The translations under genes and the position numbers were made by a program. Below the pieces are notes generated by a model, which was given only the letters and a program-made list of their open reading frames with translations, was not told the DNA's origin and searched no databases. From contig NC_089043.1 in NCBI RefSeq assembly GCF_034140825.1, positions 23,336,001 to 23,400,000 on the forward strand: a stretch of 64,000 bases of DNA, given 5' to 3'. This document shows, in pieces, positions 34,101 to 47,300 of this stretch; the stretch's first letter is position 1; every line of letters starts with the position of its first letter. The stretch comes from Oryza sativa Japonica Group. Lineage: Eukaryota > Streptophyta > Magnoliopsida > Poales > Poaceae.

Positions 34101-37100
34101 TTTTTTTTCCTTCTCTTTCTTTTCCTTTTTCTTAACGCCCCTACTAGCACGTAATCTTTGGGGAACAAAAAAGAAAAGGTTTTATAATTTGGGAAATAAA
34201 AAATGAGCAGGTGAGGTGAAGCACGTCAGGATTGCATTGGTAAAGGGTCTACCTTATTTGACCCCAGGGGACTTTATTTTATTTACTTTGTGTCCTTCCT
34301 TTGCTCTTGGCTTTATCTGCTTATGTATTTCTTCTTCTTTTTTTTATCTTCCTCTTTTGTTCTGTTTGTTTTTCACTGTGCTCATGGACCTAACCAAAAC
34401 CATTTCCAATCTGCCCACAAACTCCAGCCAAGCACATGCCAACTGTCTTGCAACATCTCATAAAACAAAAGAGCATGCCTTTTGAAGTTTTGTTTTGAAC
34501 AGATTCATATTGAGGTGAAAAACATGATAAGTTGATGTTTTAAACTGGTATGTCATTACATGTAAATATATATGCCTTCACATGTACACTTTGTATGCTT
34601 GTAAAAATACAGGAGGTAATATTTAATATTTTTTACCATCACATGATTTAATATTTTTATCATTTAATTATAAATCATATGGCATGAAAAAGTCACGACT
34701 ATGAGAAAAAAAATCCAAGAATACTAATGATGACAATGAAATAGGGAGCAGTAGTCGCACATATCCTCCTTAGAAACCACTATATCTCGTCCTTAGATCC
34801 TATGAAAATAATTGTAAAACATAGATAATTCTAACATCGTTGTTGACCAGCAGAGTTATGATAAAAACATGGTTATAACAACAAGATACAATAATATTAT
34901 ATAGTGGTGAGATAAGAGATACCTAGAAAAGTCTATAAATATTGTATTAGTGATTTCTCCGTAACATCCCCTGCAAAGTGAACCACAGGTTTCTATGACA
35001 CTACAAAGTAGATATGTAGTAACATAGATTGAAATGGAATTTGCTGGGAGAGATGAAGAATGTGGGTGGAATGGTGAAGTAATATAGTGGGATGCGAATG
35101 GTTATATATCATTTGAATCTTTCAGTTTGTTGATTTACATAACCAAAGAAGGAAGCTCTTAACCCATAAGCTTTGTACCAATCGGATATGTGCAACCGTT
35201 ACGTATTCACATATTTTTTATTACCCTCTCCCTATTTCAAAATAGCAGTATGTGAATGGATATATGCCATATGAACGTTTCGATTTTATCGATTCACCAA
35301 AGAAGGAAGCTCATAACCCGTTATTTGTACCAACCAAATGTGTCTAGCCATTACGCATTCATGTGTTTTAGTAACTGCTCTATGTTTCAAAATAGTAGGA
35401 TGTGAATAGCTAAAAATCATTTGAAAACTTAAAATGATTTTCGCTCATTAGGCATTACACATTCATATGCTCATTAGGCATTCGCTTTTCTGAGCATCCG
35501 CTCTCGATTTCAAAATTAAAACAGAAAAAAAAATCGTGTGGCCAATACATTTTGTTTTCCAAAAAAATATTAAAGTGAAACCATCGGAGTCTGTAATTGT
35601 ATGAACTGGACAAGGCACTTGAGATTCCTACAAACGCACCAATTCTTTTTATTTTGGAAAAGTTGTTGTGACATAATAAATCTGTAATTTGTAAAATCAA
35701 TACTCTTCAAATTAAAGAAGATGAATCACCAACCAAGTTATGCAGTCCTAAAAACATCATTGATGTAGTTTCCTCCTCACACATAACATAATCATAGTGT
35801 GTAGACCACAAAGACCATTCCAGTAACGAATTTACAAGGAAATTCTAGCCTGAGCCATTCTAGTATTTTGCTAGGTGACACAAAAAAAGAAAAAAGAAAG
35901 AAAAAGTCGGCACCACAACCCTGGACCAGGTCAACAAATCCGGATTTAATTTTTGATGAAGAAACGAAATCGAAATAGGACACGGCATCATTAAGTCGAG
36001 CACTTTTATTCCCCTAAAGATCCAAACACAAGCAGTACCAATTGCTAGGCATGGCCCATTTTTGCACCCAAAATTTCTAGCTTTTCTTGTCCCATGCAAT
36101 GCTCCATCTTCACGGCAAAGTAAATGGAGTATATTTACATGAATTTTCTCATGTCCATGATGCTTTGAAATAATTGCAGTCACTAGAGGAATAATAATTA
36201 TTTGGAATTACCAAAAAGAAAAAGAAAGAGGAGGGCCTAAGCAGGAGAGATTGAGTGCCTGCTAAGAATTAGCCTGCAAATCGAATAAAGTTCTGCACTT
36301 TATTTATACCACCACTCTTTATCAAACTTGTCCACCACGTGTCGTTTGCATCGTCCTTATCGCCGTCTGTAGATTTTTTCATTCTAAAAACTTTAATTTG
36401 TTTACTGTTTGATACTATCTTCCTCTTAATATAAAAAGTTTTAGAGTTAAAAACGATTATTAAGAAAGTAGCCAAAGGCCGTGTTTAGTTCACCCCTAAG
36501 TACCTCCAACTTCCAATTTTACACACAACCAAAGTTAAATAGGAAGATGTGATTGGTTAAAAAGGGTAGGAGAAAAAAATGAATGGTGAATAATTATAAT
36601 TGGTTGAGAAATAAATATTGGTGAAGAAATTATTATATTTTAGGATAAATTTTAAGTGCTAGAAATTATTATATTTTGGAGGCGGAGGAAGTAACTATTT
36701 AATCCCTGTTTGACGCCTTGACGTTGTGAGATGGGCTGTTATTGTTGTTGCATATATATATATATTGCCGTCCAAGCTCTAGACTGATCCCATAATACAG
36801 ATGTGCTATGCTGAGAAATCGCAATTTAGGTACTGGTTTGGATTATCACACCAGTCTGACATGACAAGTAATTGTTTGGAATATATATATTAGTATTTTT
36901 TTCAACATAAATAGGCAGTTGAGATGTAATAAATATTTTTGTTCAAAATAGTAGGATGGTACATTGAGGAGGTGTGAGTGTGACAGAATGAGCTCCATCT
37001 GTACAGAGAAAAATTAAAGCAGAGTGACTTCACTATTTTCAGTTTTGCAAGCAGTGACTTCAGCTAACACATTTGCACGTATTAACTGCATTGGTACAGA

Positions 37101-39870
37101 AAAATGAAGATGGTGAATTTATTTACGTGGAGCAAAACACGGAGAAAACGATGAAATTGTACTGGATGCATCTGCAATTCTGCATCCTGCTGACACCTTA
37201 TCACTGGAGCCAGCAAGAATATACTGAACTTTTCCCGTGAAAAGTGAGAAGAATATATCAATATACTCAGTGTTTATCTGTGTTTTCCTTGAGAAAAAAA
37301 AACAGAAGGAATTCACTACAAAATGAACTTTGAAGCAAGATGGACGTGATTATTATGATCAATTCATGTATAAAAAAATTCATGTCAGTACTCATATTCC
37401 CAAAAAAAAACCAATTAATTCAGATAATTTATTTGGCTGGGTACACAATTCAGATTAATTTTGTACTGCAGGGATTAGCTAAGTCCAAGCTAACATAACC
37501 TAACCTACTTGTGAAAACTAACAAAATGCTCAACAAGAAACAAAAGACAAAGAATGTTTTTTTTTTCAATAAAACTGGGTGAAGAGGATCACTCAGAATT
37601 AATATTTGTAAGTGTCATAATCATCTTTAGATACATACACATTAATTCACTGTAATTTCTAGTGTGAAATATTTCTCTTGCCGAAAGCGTGCAACCATTG
37701 CATACTGTGATGTTTGCGTGCACTTATTGACCACTTTTTTCCCATAATAAACAGCAAAGCAAAGTGAGAACAAATGAGCATTGTAACTTGCTCCAATATA
37801 TTTTTTTTCTTGATGGCCATACACGCCATCCTTTTCTCTTTAATACAAAAAACAAGCCGTCTATTTTCGTGTATCTTCACCTTCTGACTTTCTTCTGTTT
37901 TAGTGCGGCCAAGCTTATCCATGAGATAGAAAGAAAGAAAAAGAAAATCTTTATCAAAAGTAACCCTTGTAAAATAAATTTTCATTTCTTGAAGCAAGCA
38001 TTGAGAAGAAGATAAGAACAAGATTTAGCCACAAATTTCCAAGGAAAAAAATATCTTCTTCATGCTAGAGAATGGATGGAATCTTTTTGTTATTTTAACA
38101 TGCTAAGTGAGAGACGACAGTGAGTAGATGTGTGGTTCTAAATCCTCCTCCACTGTGGTGTGGTGTTGTTGCCTTGCAAATCAATTATTGGTGGGGAAAA
38201 CTGGAAAAGGTTGGAGAAAAAACGACCACTTATATTGACTGTTTCTCCTGTTTATGTTCTGAATATTTTTCTGAAGAAAAATAAAGGAAGGGTGTGTTTT
38301 TGTGTCTAGGGGGTATGCACAATTGCGCATGCTAATTAGGTAGTAGAGCATTTTCTCCTGTTAGGCAGACATTTGTTGGAAACTATGTACTTATTGACAA
38401 ATACTAGTGTGGTGACACACTATTGAGTCACACCCTCATCAAGAAATTGGTCCTATTAGGTAAAGGAGAAAAAAAATGCTATACTCAATTAAAGTGATAT
38501 GATATTGTTGCTTCAATTGAGCACACCAATAGTGTAGGGACTTATGGTGGAGCCAATTGGCATGTCAATTCCACACATATAAAAATAAAACAAAATGCAT
38601 TAATGCAATACAGCAAACTGTAACAGTCTTTTATGTTTAGAAGAAATGGACACTCTTTTAAGTAGAGGGTTATTGTCAAATCACAAGAGAAAGGAAAAAA
38701 CAAAAGCATGATTACTACTGGAAAAGAAGGAAAGGAAAGAGAAAGGGAAAGCAGCAAGGAAGGAGGGCTCACCCCCCATGTGAGCTTCCCCCTGAAATTT
38801 GATAAATTCCACTTATCTTTTTTTTTTTCACAACAGCCGGCCATCCATGATGGCTTTTGGAGCCTTGTAACCTAACAATCCGTTCCTGATTTTAATACCA
38901 CTAGACTGCTATTACATATCTCATTTGACCAAATTAATACAAGCTCAAATGCGATTATTGCACATGACACAAAATTAAAGCCCTTTTAGTTTGTTCATCT
39001 GCAATTTTGTTTGCTCATGAACTGTAAATTTATCTACGGTTTTACTTTTAACCTCAAAGTTTTGTGTTGCTGCTTTTTCTGCTCGTGAGCTCCCGGCTTT
39101 TTATTGGTTTGTCGGTGTAAAGATCAATCATCTTTCGACAAAGCTCCCAACAAACGGTACAATCTTCGTTTCACCTAGGGAGTATAGACTCTACTCTACC
39201 TGTTACTAAATATAAATATGTACAGGAATCAAATACATAATATAAATATTTCTGAGACATTGACTCCATTATACAGGAATCCAAATATTTTTAGGCAATC
39301 AGGTGCTCAGTAGAGAAATCCAAGCAACTCAAAACTCAAAATTAATCAATAAGATAAATGCAATGAAATCTTTTCTATCTATCTTAACGTTTGCCACTGA
39401 GAGAGGTAGCTAGGTGGGTACGTCTGTACCCCCAAAATGTTTTACACAATACTAGTATATAATTTTAATACTGCAAAAATGTACTTATAATTCATACACA
39501 AATAAGAGCTATTCAAGAAAATTAAAAAGTCATTTGCATGAAGAAAGATTTCAACTTTCACAAATCAATACAATATATATTAGTTTGATAATTTATTGAT
39601 AAATATCACTATTTTCTTATAGCGCCACCAAATCAGAGTTTGAACCCATGACGAAAATCCTGGCTCCGCCACTTATTTTTACTACTACAAAATAACCTAT
39701 AACCTAAAAGTTTATATTTAACACAGTAGCTGCTGAAGGAGTAATTACCACCCTGACTGAAGACTCCTTGTGATCATCTGCTCCAATGTGTTTTCAATGC
39801 GGCCAACCTAGTCGTAGACACTCCTAGCTAGGTTCACCACTTCAATGAACATCTTTGACAGAGAGAGAGA
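34101..39870. other. 5.8-kb AT-rich intergenic region
   Basis: No gene was found. Contents noted: diverged direct repeats at 35090-35520 (listed separately); a Tourist-type end GGCCGTGTTTAGTTCACCCC at 36479-36498 whose partner is missing; a Stowaway-like end TTTGGAGGCGGAGGAAGTA near 36674-36692; a (TA)n tract near 36750-36763; and an ATCCTGGCTCCGCCAC block near 39657-39672. Open frames are short and AT-biased with no domain. Confidence 0.45.
35090..35520. repeat. Diverged direct repeats of about 170-180 bp
   Basis: Two clear copies start near 35092 and 35255. They share AACCAAAGAAGGAAGCTC or CACCAAAGAAGGAAGCTC, TAACCC, TTTGTACCAA(T/C)C, and ATTTCAAAATAG(C/T)AG(T/G)ATGTGAAT. A third partial copy may begin near 35412. 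Non-coding. Confidence 0.65.
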
Positions 39871-40018
39871 GGCCGTGTTTAGTTCACCCCCAACTTTTAA
39901 CTTTCCATCACATCACATCACATCTAAAACTTTCTTACACATATAAATTTTTAACTTGTTTTTTTAAACTTTCAACTTTCCCTAAATTTTTAGCTTTTTT
40001 CAGAGACTAAACACAGCC
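39871..40018. mobile_element. Tourist-like MITE, 148 bp
   Basis: The ends GGCCGTGTTTAGTTCACCCC and the inverted GGCTGTGTTTAGTCTCTGAA bracket the familiar rice MITE interior (CAACTTTTAACTTTCCATCA; TTCAACTTTCCCTAAATTTT). Flanking sequence is GA-rich, so a 3-bp target duplication cannot be told from chance. Confidence 0.8.
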
Positions 40019-41176
40019 AGAGTAGTAGTAAATGCGAGCGGCAGTGAAGAGGGCAGTCGCAAGTAGCAGCAGTAATGAAAGGCGTTTCCAAGAGGAAAAG
40101 GATGAACCCGTGGATGCAATCACTCATGAGATGAGCAACGTAGGGCCGTCGTCAATGAATGTCCTTTTTCTCCAAGTCGCCAACTGTTTTCTGCTCCATC
40201 GCCTCCGATCCGGGGAAGACAGTACAGTACAGTACAGTATAGTTACAGTCACAAGCCGCCGCAAGATCGTCGTCGTAGTAGTTGTTGTTTCAGTCTTCAG
40301 AGGCCATGTGAGTGTGGCCCAATTCGAGTTAGATGAAAATAAAAATTAAGATTAAGCTGAAGTAATAGTATGCAGACGAGAAAGTATGAGTTTTAATTAT
40401 TACAAACTTAAAGTTGAATTTAATTGATAATTTAAAGCAATTTTTATATAGAAAGTTTTTTAACGAAGCGTATTGTTCAGCAGTTTGAAAATCGTGCTAT
40501 AGAAATCGAGATATAATCTGCATCTCAATCAGAAATGAACGGGTAACGGGTATATGTTACTACTAGATGTTAATCGAGGATTTGTCCGGACCTCTGTAAA
40601 TTCCGAATGTCCTTGCCGGATCTATTCGTTTATTCCTGCTACGTTTCTAAAATTACAATTTTGAAAAAGAAATATTTGTACGAAATACATTGCTTAGACC
40701 CTTAGTTCTAAACTACTCGTCCACTTCAGATTATCTGTCATCCTAGTATTCAGATTTTTTTAATCAAAATATCACGTTCCAAAGCATTTTTTGGTGTGAA
40801 GCTTGCCAAACAACAAATAATCTGAAACGAAAGGTTGTACCTGGTAGGTTTATAATTTACTCTCCCCTTCCACTTATATACTCCATGATGATAGTTAGAT
40901 CATTTTTGAACTAACAAACGTCGTATATAAATAAAAGAAGGGAGTATAATGTTTATCTATTTTATAAACAGATCGATCATCTGTTAGCCATCGTCCTCAT
41001 TTCACCTTAGAAAAAACATGCCTGGAAGGAATAGACTGATCCCACGCAAAAAAGATTAAAAGAAAATAAAGGAAATGGGCTGATGGCCTGATGGGTAGAG
41101 GAAGCTGCACCGCAAACCTGCACTTGTTTAGCCCAATCAGACAGGTAGCTGTAGCTCACTCCATTAGTGGATAGAA
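40019..41176. other. Spacer with two small MITEs
   Basis: A foldback pair with ends TTCAGATTATCTGTC (from about 40728) and, inverted, TTCAGATTATTTGTTG (to about 40827) marks a MITE of about 100 bp. No host gene is recognised here. The frame at 40032-40349 has no domain. Confidence 0.5.
40860..40944. mobile_element. Stowaway-like MITE, about 85 bp
   Basis: Ends CTCTCCCCTTCCACTTATATA and the inverted CTCCCTTCTTTTATTTATATA are bordered by TA at 40858-40859 and 40945-40946. Only the inverted ends and a short loop remain. Confidence 0.7.
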
Positions 41177-43948
41177 ATAAGTCCACTTGGAGTCCCTTAA
41201 TTATAAAGATCCATAACCCTAAACCGTAATACCGGATATCTTGATCCATCCAACTATTAAAACCGGTGTAATTTGACTTTCTCGATGGTTTTGAGAGTGC
41301 TTTTCATTGACATGGCATGTTGACCTAGTCCGACTTGTGCTGACATGGCACCCTAATCACAAAATGGAAGTGAGGCCCACATGTAAGTCACAAAGAAGAA
41401 AAAATAAAAAATTGTAGGGCACATGTGTTAGTCCCCTTCTCCACTCTCTAGTCTCTATCTTTTCCCCAACCATAGCAATTTCTCCCACATGGGCGGCGCA
41501 GCTGCGCAACCACGTAGCTCAAGTCTGGATCCGGCGGCCTCGTCCTAGCATCGTCGCCGCCGAAGAAGGGGGAGGGATCCGCCGCAGCGGTGGAGGATGT
41601 GGTCATCAGGCGACGATCGGCGGGGAGCACAGCTTGTGGTAAGAGTAAGTAGGGGTGAAAACGGTACGGAAACGGACGGAAACAACCTTTATCGTTTTCG
41701 TTTTCATATTTTTTTCGGAATCGGAATCGGAAACCCCAGAAACGAATATTATCGAAACCGAAAACGGAGCGAAAACGAACCGGCGCGGATACGGTAACGG
41801 AAATTTATCAGAATACAAAAACCCCTCAAACTGAGCTTCAAACTTTTGTCAAGTCCAATTCTCAAGTCTCAACAGTCAACAATTCATCATAAAACACAAT
41901 TATATGAAATCGTCACAACAGCAAAATATATTCTTCTATAACTTCATATAATTTGCATAACAAATATTTAAAAAAAAAATTACATCAAAACACCCTTTAT
42001 AAGATATATAGTATACACTATTATTCAGTGCTATACTGCTAATCTGCTATGAGCTATCACTCCATCATCAGTACATAGTTCATCAATTGTTTCGGTCATC
42101 ACACAACAGCAGCACACATCAATCCATCAGTACAGTACTTGGATCAATCACAAAACAGCTACTTGCATTTGATGATTCCATCATAAATCTACAGCACAAA
42201 AGAAATCAAATCAATGGTTTAGGCTCGTCGGCTCGTCGCTGGGCTGCTGGCTGCTGCCGCTGGGCTGTTGGCTACTGCCGCTGGGCTGCTGGCTGCTGCG
42301 ACTGCGAGGCGAGGCGTCGTCGGCTCCTTGGTGTGGCTGTGGCGTCATCGTCAGTGGTGGTAGCGGCGGTGAAACGGTGGGACGGCGCCGCGGCCGCGAG
42401 ACGGCGCTACGAAACGGCGGGACAGCGTCGCGAGATGGCGGCGGTACGAGACGGCGAAGACGGTAGGGGCGAGGTCGCGAGGAGCCGAGGACGGCGGACC
42501 AGCGGTGGGCGCTAGCGGTGGGCGGAGCGCAATGCTTCGCCGCCGGCTCGCGGTCTCGCAAAGTTGCGATGCCGTGTGGCTGTCTCTCTCCTCTAGGGTT
42601 AGCCACTATTTGGGTAGATGCCGCGATTTGGGTTGGGCTTAAAACTTGGGGACGAGTTATAGACTATTGATTCTATGGGCCTTTTTAACTTCGGAAATTC
42701 CGATAATTTTTCCGGAATTTTTCCGACCGATTCCGAGTTCCGACGGAAACTGCTATTATCATATTCGATTCCGTTTCCGAGAAAATATTTCCGTTTTCGA
42801 TTCCGTTTCTGAGAAATTCCGAAAAAATTCCGACCGGCTGATTCCGTTTCCGAAAACAGGCCCGGAATCCGAAAAGTTTCCGTACCGTTTTCACCCCTAA
42901 GAGTAAGAAGGGGGCGGGCAGCCTCACCCTGGCATCGTCGTCAATTGAGGAGGTGGAGGGATTAGCTGAGGCGGTGGAGGATGCGGTCGGTGAGTGGCAG
43001 AGGATGCGGTCGGTGAGTGGCAGAGGATGCGGAAGGCAGGCAGCATAGGGCGTGGTCGTCGAGCGACAGTCGGCGGGGAGCACTGCCAGTGGTAGGAGGA
43101 AGAAGGTACAACTTCTACAGTGGCCACTGCTAGATAACACCGCTACGCGAGGCTCGTGAGCACTGTGGCAGCCATCTGCCGCCCCCTCGCCTCCGAAACA
43201 TCGTGGCGGCGGGGGAAGGCAATGCTCACACTAGAGGAACATGCGGAAACCAATGGCAAGGGGCAACGGGATGGGTCAAGGGAGAGGGTGGGACTCGTCG
43301 GTGGGGGGAGGAGAAGTAGGGAGGAGCAGCATGCGTGGAAGACCTCACCAGAGCACGATAGCTTCCTTTTTGTGTTCGCAGATCCAGTGGGATCTATTCT
43401 CTCTAGCTCATGATAGTGGACGAGCTCGAGGAGACTTGCCAACCGACGGCCACCACCCAACTCCATCTTCTCGTCTCCGTGCGCTAGTCCCTCCGTCCTC
43501 CCACCTCCCATGCCACGCCACCGGCAGGCGCCACGGCATTGAGCTCCATGATGACGGTGCCCATGACCATGCTACTCTAGGCGAGGGGCATGCTACGGCA
43601 GTGGACTTGGTGACGGAGGGCTCATTGTAGCCGGGTGCCTAGAGGACTGCCCTACCGTCGCCCGCCGTTGCCCCACTACATCCTGCAGATGCTATGTAGC
43701 CGAGAGGAAATATGATGATTAAAAGGAGACATAAGCAAAGGAAGAGAAGAGTCACTAACACGTGGCCCCCACATGCTGACTCTAACATATTGGACTAGGT
43801 CAACGCACCACGTCAGCAAAAACCATTGAAAGAGTCAAATTATACTGGTTTTAATAGTTGGGAGGGTCAAATTATTCAGTATTATAGTTTAGGGATACGA
43901 ATCAGATTGGACCTGTATTTAAGGGAGTCAGAGTGGACTTAGCGGATA
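41177..43948. mobile_element. Long-TIR DNA transposon, non-autonomous, with an hAT insertion
   Basis: The left arm (about 41177-41350) and right arm (about 43770-43948) are inverted copies. Shared words include AAGTCCACT, CTCCCTTAA, CCCTAAAC, CAACTATTAAAACC(G/A)GT, TAATTTGACT and GTTGACCTAGTCC. The arms are about 170-200 bp. Without the hAT element inside it (41650-42899), the element would be about 1.5 kb. The interior is GC-rich, opens frames on both strands and includes an internally repeated GCGGTCGGTGAGTGGCAGAG. It could be captured host sequence, as in Pack-type elements, but I recognise no source gene. No target duplication was found, so the superfamily stays open. Confidence 0.7.
41650..42899. 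mobile_element. Non-autonomous hAT element, 1250 bp, nested
   Basis: The ends TAGGGGTGAAAACGGTACGG and the inverted TAGGGGTGAAAACGGTACGG are identical for at least 20 bp. A perfect 8-bp duplication, AGAGTAAG, flanks it (41642-41649 and 42900-42907). The subterminal zones repeat GGAAACGG/TTCCG words. The centre (about 42215-42610) is GC-rich and opens a 131-residue minus frame with a repeated SSQQPSG block. It may be a leftover first exon of an hAT transposase or captured sequence; no BED zinc finger or hAT dimerisation domain is visible. Identical ends and an intact duplication suggest recent movement with enzymes supplied from elsewhere. Confidence 0.92.
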
Positions 43949-44315
43949 ACCGTTTCTCGCTGGATCCTGGGCCATCCCGGCCCGGCCCAAATATCGATTA
44001 ATTTAGCCAAAATGTGGCGGCAAACACACACGCCGAATTACAGATAGTAATACAAATCACAACATTATTTGCTCGGAATGAGACAACGAACACGAACGCC
44101 ATGAATTGCCTTAGCTAGATGTCGCGTTGCATCTTCTCCAGCGACGCAAATGCGATGCAGCAGCAGCCGCGCCGCCCTCTCGCCGGCGTCATCTTGCCCG
44201 GTCGCTTCATCCTGTCTCGCCGGAGGAACGCACCGTACGTCTCGCCGTCGTCGTCTCTGAACCCCCTGAAACCTCCTCACGCCGGCACGCGGCGTCCGAT
44301 CGATCGATCGATCTA

Positions 44316-47300
44316 TCACGACAGCGTCCACATGAAGAACGCCGACCACACCGTCACCGCGACGGAGGCGAGGGCGTACACCCACACGAAGATGACGGAG
44401 CACTCGCTCTCCCCCACGCCGAACAGCTGCGTGATGGTCCCTGAACCAAAAACACACACACCAAGATTCAGTATTAATTCTTCAGTTGACATGAAGATTC
44501 AAGATGAGTGGGGTAAGAATTACGATTTGCCCCTTCGCGCTACAGTGCCACCTTGAAACCCACAAAATCCCTCGTCTTTTTCGTGGGTTCTAGGGTGGTA
44601 CCGTAGAACGAAGGGGCAAATTGCAATTCTTCGCTGCTACAGGGGGCTGGCTGTAAATGTGTTGCCTACGTGGAATGCCACATCGGCGGTCAGCTCCGGT
44701 CAAATAAGATTTGGACCTACTATAGTCCATTAAACCAAGATAGTAGAACTAAATGTGCAATTTTCAAGTGTATGGATCTAAGTAGCATTTGCTCTCAAGT
44801 TTAAGGACCGGCCATGTATTTTACGTATTCAAGATTATTCCATTCTTTCTTTCCTACCAATGTTCATCGCCGGCGGCACGGCGTACTGAAGCAATAGGAT
44901 GAACTGGTAGAGGGGATCAGGGTGGATGAGGCCCAGGTGAACCGCCGATTTGACGAGCAAGGTGCCTAGCGAAGGGAGAAGAATGTATCTGACGACGATT
45001 ACGCTCGCTATCACTGAAGGCTGGACGCTTGCTTCTCCTCGTAATCCTGGAAAAAAAGAGTTAATGTTTCAGGTCATCAGATTAATGGCATTGTTCTTTT
45101 CGTCAGTAAAATGTACTGGTATTTCTGTCAGGTTGTTTAGTGTGAGAATAGTAGCATGCTTACCATTGAGGAGGTTCCCTCCCATTATCAGTGTGACAGA
45201 TGGAATTGCTCCTCCACTGTGCAGGAAAAAAAAACACGTAAAAATGATTAGAGATCGGAGTTAATCCAAAAGGACAAAATGAAGAGAAAAAGGCAGCATT
45301 ATCATTGATCAATAGGATTTGGAACACCATGAAGAATGTTCAGAAAACAATAGAAATGATGTGGAGGTGTTACCCTATTAGATCAGCTGACTCATGAATG
45401 ACACGAAGAGGAGCGTTTTCTCCGATAATAGCATTTCTAATTAGAGGCGTTCCTCCAATTATAAACCCAATAATCTATACAAAATGAAAAATGATACTCA
45501 GCATAGTTTTATAACACAATGTTAAAGTTTGTAATACTCAGCATACCACAGCAATGGTTGAAGGAGCAAAGATCTTCTTGAAGTCAATTGCTCCGAACAT
45601 TGATGATACAAATCGCTTCGCTCTCTCTGACAATGTGACCTATGAAAATTTAAAGTTTATAATTCAACAAATTGTCATAACAACATTGTGCACTAAAACA
45701 GTGTACAACTTGAACTTGTAAAAGGTAAATATTTCTTCCAGCATTAAGAGACCTTAGTTTTGCTTGAAGGTACACTTGAATTGGATATCAAAGGGAGTGT
45801 GCATTGATTGTTATCGTTTGGGATTGATAAATTCTCTTCTGACGCTGTTCCTGTACTGCTCCCTGAATTGGATACTTTTGTATCATTTGTTCGAGCATTA
45901 CCTTCATCAGCCACTTTTGAAGTGGCTCGCATAATGTTATACGCGACAGTCCACAGAAAGACAGCACCAAGCTGCAGCAAATCACTGACGATTGTGACAC
46001 CGGTGTTCTTAATCACAATTACAGCTCACAAACATAAGACAGTTGCATCGACTATCTGCAGAATATTTTAGATACAAAAAACAGATATAGCCTTACAGCC
46101 ATTGAGAGTGAAGAATACGCTAATCCATAAGTGTGACAAACATCAGGTGCTCCAAACGGGCTTCCTTTCTCTTTGCAAAGAGCAGGAATGATGATGAGAA
46201 AAATATTGCCCCAATTGCCTGCATCCAACCAAGGGAAATGATCAACGTTAGGCACCGGAAGAAACAAAACGAGGGTTGTAGTATTCTAAGGTGTGATTAT
46301 TCAAGTTCAGTTAGTCCTCTAAATTGTCCCATTCAATGTTATCAAGTATCAATTGACTACAGACTCTTAGTAAGGTGTAACTGTCCAAGTTCAGTTAGTC
46401 CTCTAAAGTGTCCCATTCAATGTTGGCAGAAAATATTGTACAAATAATGTTATAAATCCTCGACATGTTCAATCATGATCTTGTCCTAAGATCTCCTTTT
46501 TGTTACATGTACGGTTCAAGTCCAGCAGAGGTGGTTGGTTATCAGTATTATGGCTAGTACAATGGTCCAACAGGACTACCTGATCTATACCATCTGAAAT
46601 ATAAAGACAGCCTTGTCTGTTGTACTCATATTGGCTGATTTGAATTGTGTCAATAATGGCCTAGTGGGATGCTGGGACACCTTAAGATTGGATCATTGGA
46701 CTGGTACTGGTAATGACTTACTGTATACATACAATTGATTCTCAGCTTTTCCATTTGGTTATCCATGAAGAGGTAATGTTTTTGACAATGACACTTGCAT
46801 GATGCGTTGCATACTCAGATTGACATTGATTTGTAGTAGTACTATAAACTCCAGAGGAATAACCAACAGAAAATAAATATAAGAGTTTTATAACTATAAG
46901 TGGAGCTTTGCATAAGCATGAGAAGCTAGCACTTCATAAAGCAAAGAGTTTTCCACACTAACATACATGGGCCCAAACATCCACACAATAAATATGTATG
47001 TGAAGGATTTGTACTATGTTTATCTACTATAAGGGCATGAATTTTAAAAGATATGTGCTGTCGATTTACAAGAGCAGAGGAACTCCTAGTTACCAGCAGA
47101 ACAGCAACCCAAAATGAGGCCTCTTAGCCTAGCCGGTGCTCTGGTGACATGTACCACGATCCATCCAAGGATTAACCCAAAGGTACAAGCAAGAAGAATA
47201 TTCACAGGCATGAACCACCTGCATTGTGGGTAAAAAGAAAATAATTGTTTTATTTCAGTTGTTCAATGACAGTTTGGCAAAGAAACATGGGAGACTTACA

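Noticed and set aside
42211-42606. 131-residue minus frame inside the hAT element
   Set aside because: It might be a transposase first exon, but no BED finger, DDE-type region or dimerisation domain follows, so it is not listed as a gene.
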